This document shows, piece after piece, positions 1 to 5,623 of a DNA stretch of 7,544 bases. This stretch comes from Clostridia bacterium (GTDB taxonomy: Bacteria; Bacillota; Clostridia; DUPQ01), in contig JAUUZV010000118.1 of NCBI GenBank assembly GCA_030592085.1, forward strand, positions 1-7,544. The letters are read 5' to 3'. The notes beneath the pieces are model-generated. The model made no database searches, was not told where the DNA came from, and saw nothing but the letters and a program-made list of their open reading frames with translations. The translations under genes were made by a program, and so were the position numbers. How positions within the stretch are numbered: the first letter of the stretch is position 1; each line of letters starts with the position of its first letter.

Positions 1-95
1 ATAAAGAGATGTTTCTTAAAATACATGGTCCAGAAATTTTAGATAAATTAAATAAAAAAATAGGAGAAACTACAAAATTTAAATATGAAAAATAA
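1..95 (+). CDS. C-terminal end of an unidentified protein (partial at left edge)
   Basis: Only the last 30 codons are visible, read in the frame starting at base 3 and ending with TAA at 93-95; the other two forward frames hit stops early. The tail is lysine-rich and charged, with an amphipathic stretch around GPEILDKLNKKIGE, so it is probably a soluble protein ending in a helix. It has no membrane segment, which argues against an ABC permease for the lipoprotein downstream. The family cannot be recognised from so short a piece. That it is a real gene end is inferred from the open frame at the edge and from the following 131-base gap before a well-formed start. Confidence 0.5.
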   Translation, partial: KEMFLKIHGPEILDKLNKKIGETTKFKYEK

Positions 96-102
96 ATACT
101 AA

Positions 103-129
103 TTGTAAGATTTGTTTTCCTAATATAAT
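103..129 (+). promoter_or_regulatory. Weak candidate promoter for the lipoprotein gene
   Basis: A perfect TATAAT lies at 124-129. The best upstream partner is TTGTAA at 103-108 (4 of 6 matches to TTGACA) with a short 15-base spacer. In such AT-rich DNA a TATAAT alone is weak evidence. The position, 98 bases before the lipoprotein start, would give a long leader that includes the hairpin at 182-210. Confidence 0.25.
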
Positions 130-181
130 TAAATTCTACTGTATAAATATTAGTACTAGATAGGATTACGTCATATGTTTT

Positions 182-210
182 ACAACGACACCTTTATGTT
201 AAGGAGTTGT
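182..210 (+). promoter_or_regulatory. Small hairpin in the leader just before the lipoprotein Shine-Dalgarno site
   Basis: ACAAC (182-186) can pair with GTTGT (206-210), and CCTT (191-194) with AAGG (201-204), closing a six-base loop with an asymmetric internal loop between the two stems. The 3' arm is followed by TTTTA and ends a few bases before the AGGAGG at 216-221. It would cover a second SD-like AAGGAG (201-206) but not the AGGAGG that serves the gene. It could be a weak attenuator, an mRNA-stabilising leader structure, or chance. It is too weak to call a terminator. Confidence 0.25.
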
Positions 211-226
211 TTTATAGGAGGTATAA

Positions 227-1729
227 ATGAAAAAAATAACAATAATATTTTTAGCTATTTTACTAGTTGGATGTAGCAACTTTAGTACTGAGCAAACACC
301 ATCTATATCCACTATTCAACCACCGAGTGATACTAATACAATATATATTGAAGAAGTTTCTTCATTAAATATATACAGTCAAGGAACATATTATATTAAG
401 GAAGATATCTCATCTTGGGAAGAATATTTCTATCTAAAAACAGGTCATAAATTATTTATTCAAGACTATATTGGTGCTGAAGCTTATAATGAAAATCCAA
501 CAAATCATATTATATATAAAGATTTCTATGGAGCAATAATGAGAACAGTTCATCATATTATAGATAATATAGAATTGTATACACTTAATGATTATTATAA
601 GAAATATCATTGGGATGAATTTATTAATAGTAAGTATCTTCCATTTATAACTAAAGGTGATGATATCCTTGCAATACCATGTATTGATGAAGTGTTTATT
701 TTACCTAGATTTTACAATAAAACATATTTAGAACAACTTCAACTTGAAGTACCAAAAACAATAGATGAATTGACTAATTTTTTAATAGAAGCAAAACCAA
801 TATGTTCTGAACCAGCTCCAATGGTCATCAATGAGAGATATTTTCTCCATCAAACTACAGATATTTTCAGAGCATTCAATGTATATCCTAGCTCAATAAA
901 CGAAAGCATGATGTCATATAATCCTAATACAAGTTCGTATGAAGATGCTGTTTTTGCTCCTGACTTCAGGGATGTTATATTATATCTAGAAATGCTTCAA
1001 GAAAACAAATTAATAACTTGTATTTCTGAAAGCGGAACAAAGTATTTTGGCAATCCAGAGAATCTTGCTACAGAATACAACAGTATATATCACTATAGTG
1101 ATCCAAGTATTATCTATTATGGTGAACCAACGTTTGACTATGAAAGAGGTTATTATTTACTGGGACGAAATTCTGAAAATTTAATTGAAATAAGAGAACA
1201 GTTATCATTTTTTATGTTTCCAAAAGGTATTGATAATATTGAGGGAACAATAAAATTATTTAATGATATTTTTACAAATGAAGAATATTATTATGATTTA
1301 CGATATGGTATAGAAGGAAAAGATTACTGGATAGAAAATGATAAATTATTAACAAACGGTCAAATAGATTCAAGAAAATATGTTGATATTAATACTATAA
1401 AATCTTTTTATAATGATAAAATTATGGATTATCCTACAAAGACAATCATGAGTGATTTACCACATACAATGTTTTTTGAAGGAAACTTGCTGACAGATAT
1501 CATACCTCTTGCAAGAAGTTTAAATATCAGTAATGAAGATAAATTGAATTCTTTATGGGGGAAAAGTGCAAGTGGTACAGTACGAGCATTTACTGATATA
1601 TATGATTTTAGATCAGTAGATGAAAAAATTGAAAAGTATCAAACATGGTTTAAACAAATTGGTGGATGTGAGATTATAGAGGAAATTAATGAAAAAATTG
1701 GTAGCAAAACAAGTTACAAATATAATTAG
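227..1729 (+). CDS. Lipoprotein resembling an ABC transporter solute-binding protein
   Basis: Predicted membrane-anchored, extracellular substrate-binding protein of 500 residues. The N-terminus is a lipoprotein signal: MKK, a hydrophobic run, then lipobox LVGC with Cys16 as the lipidation site, followed by a Ser/Thr/Pro-rich linker to about residue 38. Residues 147-187 (ILAIP, a FYNKTYLEQL segment, then LEVPKTIDEL) match the usual core of extracellular sugar/oligopeptide-binding proteins, where the ligand gene often reads as dGKiYgiP, yYnkdyLdkLGLevPkT. YGIEGKDYW at 360-368 is another hallmark of the long LipO-like (about 500-residue) branch. The start is set by AGGAGG at 216-221, five bases before ATG. 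No permease or ATPase gene lies in the window, and the gene appears to stand alone between gaps of 131 and 103 bases, so it may work with distant permeases or as a sensor. The ligand cannot be told from sequence. The lipoprotein call is firm and the family call is fairly sure. Confidence 0.8.
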   Translation: MKKITIIFLAILLVGCSNFSTEQTPSISTIQPPSDTNTIYIEEVSSLNIYSQGTYYIKEDISSWEEYFYLKTGHKLFIQDYIGAEAYNENPTNHIIYKDFYGAIMRTVHHIIDNIELYTLNDYYKKYHWDEFINSKYLPFITKGDDILAIPCIDEVFILPRFYNKTYLEQLQLEVPKTIDELTNFLIEAKPICSEPAPMVINERYFLHQTTDIFRAFNVYPSSINESMMSYNPNTSSYEDAVFAPDFRDVILYLEMLQENKLITCISESGTKYFGNPENLATEYNSIYHYSDPSIIYYGEPTFDYERGYYLLGRNSENLIEIREQLSFFMFPKGIDNIEGTIKLFNDIFTNEEYYYDLRYGIEGKDYWIENDKLLTNGQIDSRKYVDINTIKSFYNDKIMDYPTKTIMSDLPHTMFFEGNLLTDIIPLARSLNISNEDKLNSLWGKSASGTVRAFTDIYDFRSVDEKIEKYQTWFKQIGGCEIIEEINEKIGSKTSYKYN

Positions 1730-1760
1730 CAACAATATAAATAATTTTATTATGAATGCA

Positions 1761-1810
1761 TTTTAAAATAACATATAAGCTTCTATTAATATCTTTTAAA
1801 AGTAACATAT
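1761..1810. repeat. Direct repeat pair upstream of the VanZ-family gene
   Basis: TTTTAAAATAACATAT at 1761-1776 recurs as TTTTAAAAGTAACATAT at 1794-1810, identical except for one inserted G, with starts 33 bases apart (about three helical turns). The first lies in the 10-base palindrome ATTTTAAAAT (1760-1769) and the second in CTTTTAAAAG (1793-1802). The pair sits between the lipoprotein stop and a possible -10 box at 1817, a sensible place for a regulator to bind. The strong AT bias raises the chance of coincidence. The rest of this 103-base gap holds no terminator that I can see. Confidence 0.4.
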
Positions 1811-1816
1811 GTAATG

Positions 1817-1822
1817 TATACT
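1817..1822 (+). promoter_or_regulatory. Candidate -10 box for the VanZ/CYTH pair, possibly leaderless
   Basis: TATACT (5 of 6 to TATAAT) lies 11 bases before the ATG at 1833. No clear -35 is present; TTTTAA at 1794-1799 is at the right distance but matches poorly and overlaps the second copy of the direct repeat. Transcription from this box would start around 1829-1833, at or next to the start codon. That fits the absence of any Shine-Dalgarno sequence there. Confidence 0.25.
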
Positions 1823-1832
1823 AATATTTATT

Positions 1833-2252
1833 ATGAAGCTAAAAAAAACAATTAACATACTATTTATTTTATACTTTATCTTTTTAGGATACCTGTTGTT
1901 TATAAGAGGGATTAATTATCAAGATACAGCTTATTTAACAGTAAATTTTGTACCTTTTGTTACTATGAAAAGATACATGAGTTTATTAGCCAATGGTCAA
2001 TATAAAACTTTTGCAATTAATATAATTGGAAATATAGTTGTATTTATTCCAGTAGGTTTCTTTGTCATTTCTAGAATGATTAAGAAGAGAATAATTATTT
2101 TAATAGTTATGACTTTAGGAATACCATTAATTATTGAAATGATTCAATACTTATTCTCAGTAGGTATAATGGATATTGATGATGTGATCTTAAATGTTTT
2201 AGGTATTTTAATTGGATATGGTGTTTTTTATGGAGTATCTCATGGAAAATAG
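1833..2252 (+). CDS. VanZ-family membrane protein
   Basis: Small integral membrane protein, 139 residues, with four predicted membrane segments (about 7-25, 62-80, 86-106 and 115-135). The family hallmarks appear in order: NFVPF (38-42), NIIGNIVVFIPVGF (63-76), IEMIQ (101-105) and DIDDVILNVLG (114-124). VanZ of the vancomycin cluster gives low-level teicoplanin resistance by an unclear mechanism; most chromosomal homologues, including stand-alone ones like this, have no assigned role, so resistance should not be inferred. The protein is slightly short for the family but contains all the core motifs. ATG at 1833 is the only sensible start, because an in-frame TAA lies at 1812-1814 and only ATT/ATA codons lie between. 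No SD sequence is visible upstream, so initiation may be leaderless or weak. Its last 11 bases overlap the CYTH gene, suggesting a two-gene operon. Confidence 0.88.
   Translation: MKLKKTINILFILYFIFLGYLLFIRGINYQDTAYLTVNFVPFVTMKRYMSLLANGQYKTFAINIIGNIVVFIPVGFFVISRMIKKRIIILIVMTLGIPLIIEMIQYLFSVGIMDIDDVILNVLGILIGYGVFYGVSHGK
2232..2235 (+). promoter_or_regulatory. Shine-Dalgarno site that fixes the CYTH start, inside the VanZ gene
   Basis: GGAG at 2232-2235 lies six bases before ATG at 2242. The same open frame has earlier ATGs at 2212 and 2230, but neither has an SD at the right distance, and they would add residues before the MENREYELK start that matches the family. The site lies within the last codons of the VanZ gene, so ribosomes finishing that gene can reload here. 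Confidence 0.7.
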
Positions 2253-2823
2253 GGAATATGAATTAAAAATAATGTTATCAAAAAATGAATATGAGTATTT
2301 TCATAAAAAAAGTGGTAAAGATGTAAAACAAACTAATTACTATTTTGAAACACCTAATTATGATATGAGAAAATCTAAACAAACCCTTAGAATCAGAGAA
2401 AAAAATAATAATTATGTGATAACACATAAAAGTCTAGTAGAAAATAATAGTCAAGATGGAATTATTAATATGTTTGAACATTCTATTGTAATAACTGAAA
2501 AAGAATTTTTAGAAATTATTAATAATAATGTGTCAATTAATAAATATATTGATGGATTACCAGAACCATTATTATTAATTGGTAAACTTATGACAAAAAG
2601 AAGTATAATTTTGACAAATAATTTATTACCACCAATGGAACTTGACGAAAATCACTATTTAGGAATAATTGATTATGAACTAGAATGGGAAATAAGTGAA
2701 GTTACATATAAATTAGCAATTGACTATTTAAAAAGCAAAGGAATAGATTTAGAAAATCATCTAACTAAGCAATCTAAGTTTGTTAGATTTATTACTAGAT
2801 TATTATTAGTTGACGAGAGCTAA
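2242..2823 (+). CDS. CYTH-domain (triphosphate tunnel) protein
   Basis: Soluble protein of 193 residues, the usual length for a single CYTH domain. It begins with the signature ExExK (E5, E7, K9) on the first strand. The next family features follow: NYYFETPNYDMRK (32-44), the basic strand TLRIR (48-52) with R50 and R52, a further lysine strand (K63), R120, the acidic strand ELEWE (146-150) and the C-terminal TKQSKFVRF (175-183). These charged residues normally line a barrel that binds triphosphate groups with a divalent metal. Known members hydrolyse inorganic tripolyphosphate or thiamine triphosphate, or are class IV adenylate cyclases. The FETPNYDMRK/LRIRE style resembles the Firmicute YjbK-like group, but the substrate cannot be decided here. 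It overlaps the VanZ gene by 11 bases, so the two are probably translationally coupled. Its last codons contain a promoter for the next gene. Confidence 0.85.
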   Translation: MENREYELKIMLSKNEYEYFHKKSGKDVKQTNYYFETPNYDMRKSKQTLRIREKNNNYVITHKSLVENNSQDGIINMFEHSIVITEKEFLEIINNNVSINKYIDGLPEPLLLIGKLMTKRSIILTNNLLPPMELDENHYLGIIDYELEWEISEVTYKLAIDYLKSKGIDLENHLTKQSKFVRFITRLLLVDES

Positions 2824-2838
2824 TAATCTATCTATACT
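2810..2838 (+). promoter_or_regulatory. Sigma-A-type promoter for the aldo/keto reductase gene
   Basis: TTGACG (2810-2815, 5 of 6 to TTGACA), an exact 17-base spacer, then TATACT (2833-2838, 5 of 6 to TATAAT). The -35 box lies in the Val-Asp-Glu codons at the end of the CYTH gene. Transcription would start near 2845, giving a short leader of about 16 bases with the SD AAAGGAG (2848-2854) six bases before ATG at 2861. It is the best-formed promoter in the window and implies that the reductase can be expressed apart from VanZ/CYTH. Confidence 0.65.
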
Positions 2839-2860
2839 GAACCGATAAAAGGAGTTTATT

Positions 2861-3841
2861 ATGAAATATGTTAAACTTGGTAATTCAGATATAACAGTAT
2901 CGACTATTACTTTTGGAACATGGGCAATTGGTGCTGGTAAAGAGTGGGGAAAAAGTTTAGATGATAGTGAATATGTAAAAACACTACATGCAGCATATGA
3001 TCAGGGTATTACTTTTTTTGACACAGCAAACGGGTATGGTAATGGACGTTCAGAAGAAGTTCTTGGAAATACATTCAAATCAAATAGAGAAAAAATAATA
3101 ATATCAACAAAAAGTGGATCTCCTACATTAGTTAAAGATAATGCAGAAAAAACAGTTGATGATTGTCTAAGGAGATTACAAACTGACTATATTGATGTGT
3201 TTTTAATACATTGGCCTAATTTAACAGTTGATGTACGTGAAAACATGGAACAATTAAACAAATTAAAAGAAAAAGGAAAAATAAGAAGTATTGGAGTTTC
3301 TAACTTCACAATTAAACATATGAAAAAAGCAATTACTGCAGGACAAATTGATGTATTTCAACCGTGTTATAGCCTATATTGGAGACAAATTGAAAATGGT
3401 TTACTTGATTACTGTAAGGACAATAATATTGGAGTTATGACATATAGTTCAATTGCATCTGGCTTATTAACTGGTAAATTTACAAAAGATTGGGTCTTTG
3501 ATGAAACTGATATGAGAAATAATAAAATTGCGTTATTTAAAAAAGATGTATTTGAAAAAGCAATAATAACAAATGAAAAATTACAGTATTATGCTGATAA
3601 ATATAAAAAAACATTGGCACAAATTGCAATTAATTGGGTAATAAATAAAGAAGGCATTACAACTGCTATTGTTGGTGCTAAGAGAGCAGTACAAGTAATT
3701 GATAATGTAAAAGCTACAGATTTTATAATGGATAAAGAAGATTATGTTAAAATAGGCGAGATCGCAATGTCAGTATATAATATGGTTAACGATTGGGACA
3801 CAATGTATCAAAAAGATGACCCACGAATGAAATTGGATTAG
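2861..3841 (+). CDS. Aldo/keto reductase
   Basis: Cytosolic NAD(P)H-dependent oxidoreductase with a TIM-barrel fold, 326 residues, a normal full length. All four catalytic residues of the superfamily are present: D54 and Y59 in DTANGYGNGRSEEVLG, K84 in ISTKSG and H117 in FLIHWP. Further family marks are GVSNF (145-149), YSSIASGLLTGK (195-206) and the cofactor-phosphate region GAKRAVQVIDNV (272-283). The family reduces aldehydes or ketones to alcohols, or acts in the reverse direction on sugars and polyols; the style resembles bacterial YhdN/general-stress-type members, but no substrate can be assigned. The start is supported by AAAGGAG six bases upstream, and its own promoter lies at 2810-2838. 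The AEC transporter starts only seven bases after its stop, so the two are very likely co-transcribed, and the carrier may move its substrate or product (inference). Confidence 0.93.
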   Translation: MKYVKLGNSDITVSTITFGTWAIGAGKEWGKSLDDSEYVKTLHAAYDQGITFFDTANGYGNGRSEEVLGNTFKSNREKIIISTKSGSPTLVKDNAEKTVDDCLRRLQTDYIDVFLIHWPNLTVDVRENMEQLNKLKEKGKIRSIGVSNFTIKHMKKAITAGQIDVFQPCYSLYWRQIENGLLDYCKDNNIGVMTYSSIASGLLTGKFTKDWVFDETDMRNNKIALFKKDVFEKAIITNEKLQYYADKYKKTLAQIAINWVINKEGITTAIVGAKRAVQVIDNVKATDFIMDKEDYVKIGEIAMSVYNMVNDWDTMYQKDDPRMKLD

Positions 3842-3848
3842 GTAATAT

Positions 3849-4760
3849 ATGAATGCATCAGCTGTTTTTAACCAGGTATTAATATTATTTATTATTTTAT
3901 TAGTAGGTTATATAGCAAATAAATTAAAAATAATTACACCAGATTTTAATAAAAAGATATCAAATCTTATTATTAAGATAACAATGCCAGCCTTAATTTT
4001 AATTTCCACACAAATTGAATTTACTAAAGAAAAGCTTAACACCTCAATATGGATTTTAATCATGGCTTTTTCTATTTTTATTCTATCAATGTTAATTTCT
4101 CATATACTTTATAAAAATTCAGATGAAGATAGAAAACCAGTTCTTAAGTTTGCAACTGTTTTTTCGAATTGTGGTTTTATGGGATTTCCAATCCTATATG
4201 GTTTATTTGGTGATATTGGTATTTTTTATGGTGCTATTTTCCAGATTCCATTTAACCTATTTATTTGGACATATGGTGTTATAACTTATAAAAAGCATCA
4301 TCAAATAAAACAAATTATTAAAGATGTTTTAAATCCTTCTATTATCGCACTAATTTTAGGCTTTATTATGTTAGGTTTAAATTTTAAAATTCCTGATCCT
4401 TTTTATAGTTCCATTAAATTAGTAGGTGGATTAACAACACCTCTTTCAATGATTGTTATTGGAGCCACATTAGGTACTGTTAAATTAATCAATGTAGTAA
4501 AAGATAAAATGGTCTATGTTGTATCAATTATTAGATTATTAATAATACCAGCATTATGCTTTGGAATATTTTCTATTTTCGATCCACCAAAACTAGCACT
4601 TACAATTGTAGTATTACTATTTGCAATGCCTAGTGCAGCAGTTACAACAATATTTGCACAAGAATATGATGGTAATACTAAATTGGCATCTGGCATTGTA
4701 TCGTTTTCTACTTTATTATCAATGGCAACAATTCCATTGATTATATTGTTGATTGTTTAA
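3849..4760 (+). CDS. AEC-family (auxin efflux carrier-like) membrane transporter
   Basis: Integral membrane protein of 303 residues with about ten hydrophobic segments (starting near residues 7, 36, 66, 99, 122, 162, 190, 222, 249 and 281) in two five-helix halves. Family marks are KITMPALIL (43-51) in the first half, SNCGFMGFPI (106-115), the TTPLSMIVIGATLG stretch (196-209) and MPSAAVTTIFAQEYDGNTK (260-278) near the end. Bacterial members are secondary carriers; the characterised ones move organic acids such as malate or malonate, and despite the name they rarely concern auxin. Direction and substrate are unknown here. The gene starts seven bases after the reductase stop. The nearest SD is only a weak AGG (3840-3842) overlapping that stop, so translation probably depends on coupling to the reductase. 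No clear terminator follows. Confidence 0.9.
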   Translation: MNASAVFNQVLILFIILLVGYIANKLKIITPDFNKKISNLIIKITMPALILISTQIEFTKEKLNTSIWILIMAFSIFILSMLISHILYKNSDEDRKPVLKFATVFSNCGFMGFPILYGLFGDIGIFYGAIFQIPFNLFIWTYGVITYKKHHQIKQIIKDVLNPSIIALILGFIMLGLNFKIPDPFYSSIKLVGGLTTPLSMIVIGATLGTVKLINVVKDKMVYVVSIIRLLIIPALCFGIFSIFDPPKLALTIVVLLFAMPSAAVTTIFAQEYDGNTKLASGIVSFSTLLSMATIPLIILLIV

Positions 4761-4841
4761 CTTAGCAAAAGATTTTATAATATATTTATAGTAAAGACTT
4801 GATATATATACAAATGATATAAGCCAATTTGAAGGGCAATA

Positions 4842-4850
4842 TGTTAAAAT
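4842..4850 (+). promoter_or_regulatory. Extended -10 promoter for the 4870 gene
   Basis: TGTTAAAAT fits the extended -10 pattern TGnTATAAT, with TAAAAT at 4845-4850 (5 of 6). No good -35 is at the right distance, which extended -10 promoters tolerate. Transcription would begin near 4857 and leave a leader of about 13 bases carrying AAAGGA (4858-4863), six bases before ATG at 4870. A second possibility farther up is TTGTTT (4753-4758), 17 bases, TATAAT (4776-4781), starting in the end of the AEC gene; its -35 is poor. Confidence 0.45.
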
Positions 4851-4869
4851 AGAAGTGAAAGGAAATAAT

Positions 4870-5508
4870 ATGATACAAGAAGATTACATTATTAAAATAA
4901 TAAAAAAAGCCATGGAGTTTATATCTAAAGCTTTAGGTTTAGCAAAAGAAGGAGACTTTTTACTAAGTGAAAATATTTTAAAAGACTCTTATGAAGATAT
5001 TACAGGTATAAATTTAGGTACATTGATGTCCCTTGATATTGATAGCATGAATAAATTGCTTGGAAACAATGTTGGAGAAATTATAGTTACAGCTGAATAT
5101 TGCAAAGCGTTAGGAAAAGTATATAAAGATCAAGCAGACTTAGACAATTTTATACATTATTATAAAAAAGGGCTTTATCTAATGCTATCAAATTATCATC
5201 GTGATCTTTATGAAATCAATATTAATATTTTATTATTATATGGTCCAATAAAAGGATATTTAAAAAACGAAAAACATATGAAGATTTTATATGATTTTAT
5301 GATGGATAGAGTCGCATACAAAAAAGCAATTGAAGTTATTTTTGAAATACTTGAAGTCACAGACAATAGTAGAGACAGCATTTTATTAGGTGAAACTTTC
5401 TATGCAGAAGTATTATCTAGCAGTGAAGAGACAATGAAAAAAGCAAAATGGACATATGAAGAGGCTTTAGTAAGCAAAAGTGAATTTGAAAAAATAATTA
5501 AAGAATAA
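4870..5508 (+). CDS. Helical cytosolic protein of unknown function, DUF6483-like
   Basis: 212 residues, without signal peptide or membrane segment, and almost wholly alpha-helical in character. The opening QEDYIIKIIKKAMEFISKAL, then an acidic turn, then an ITGINLGTLMSLDIDSMNKL segment (45-64) resembles Firmicute proteins I remember as DUF6483: a DYI-x-R/K-hydrophobic helix, a pair of helices, then a small hydrophobic loop with LSxxD. The middle (75-160) reads like TPR-type helical pairs (EYCKALGKVYKDQADLDNF and YKKAIEVIFEILE). No catalytic motif is visible, so a scaffold or protein-binding role is more likely than an enzyme, but no function can be given. ATG at 4870 is chosen over the in-frame GTG at 4855 because AAAGGA lies six bases before it and the GTG overlaps that same leader. 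It is separated from its neighbours by gaps of 109 and 115 bases, so it is probably its own unit. Confidence 0.72.
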   Translation: MIQEDYIIKIIKKAMEFISKALGLAKEGDFLLSENILKDSYEDITGINLGTLMSLDIDSMNKLLGNNVGEIIVTAEYCKALGKVYKDQADLDNFIHYYKKGLYLMLSNYHRDLYEININILLLYGPIKGYLKNEKHMKILYDFMMDRVAYKKAIEVIFEILEVTDNSRDSILLGETFYAEVLSSSEETMKKAKWTYEEALVSKSEFEKIIKE

Positions 5509-5521
5509 AAGAATTAATAAA

Positions 5522-5597
5522 TTATAGATTTTTTTATTGTTATTTGTGGCAATCTATATTATATTGTTATAGATAAAAATCATGGATATTTATAGAT
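5522..5597. repeat. Repeated TTATAGAT motif upstream of the flavoprotein gene
   Basis: TTATAGAT occurs at 5522-5529, 5567-5574 and 5590-5597 on the + strand, and ATCTATA at 5552-5558 is a near-full inverted copy. The first and the inverted copy together make an 8-base inverted repeat, TATAGATT (5523-5530) and AATCTATA (5551-5558), with a 20-base loop. This fills most of the 115-base gap before the gene and could be an operator array, but all the bases are A/T-dominated and chance is a serious alternative. No convincing -35/-10 pair or terminator stands out in this gap. Confidence 0.35.
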
Positions 5598-5623
5598 ATA
5601 TTGCTTAAGTAGGAGATATAGTA

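Noticed and set aside
2212..2241. Longer form of the CYTH protein starting at 2212 or 2230
   Set aside because: There is no SD at those starts; GGAG is correctly spaced for 2242, and the family's ExExK is expected near the very N-terminus.
1833..2252. VanZ-family gene as an antibiotic-resistance determinant
   Set aside because: There are no other van genes nearby and most VanZ-domain proteins have no resistance role; the domain alone does not support it.
4514..4696. Minus-strand open frame of about 60 codons inside the AEC gene
   Set aside because: It lies wholly within a well-supported membrane transporter gene, shows no family motif, and is explained as a shadow frame.
4761..4800. Terminator-like TATAA/TTATA pairing after the AEC gene
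   Set aside because: Five A-T pairs only and no following U-tract; typical of random AT-rich DNA.
4855..4869. GTG start for the helical protein at 4855
   Set aside because: AAAGGA at 4858-4863 is correctly placed for ATG at 4870, and the GTG would lie before or at the likely transcription start.
5509..5545. Intrinsic terminator after the helical protein gene (a run of seven T at 5529-5535)
   Set aside because: The only stem that can be drawn, AATAAA with TTTATT, has no G-C pair and the T-run is not placed right after a stable stem.
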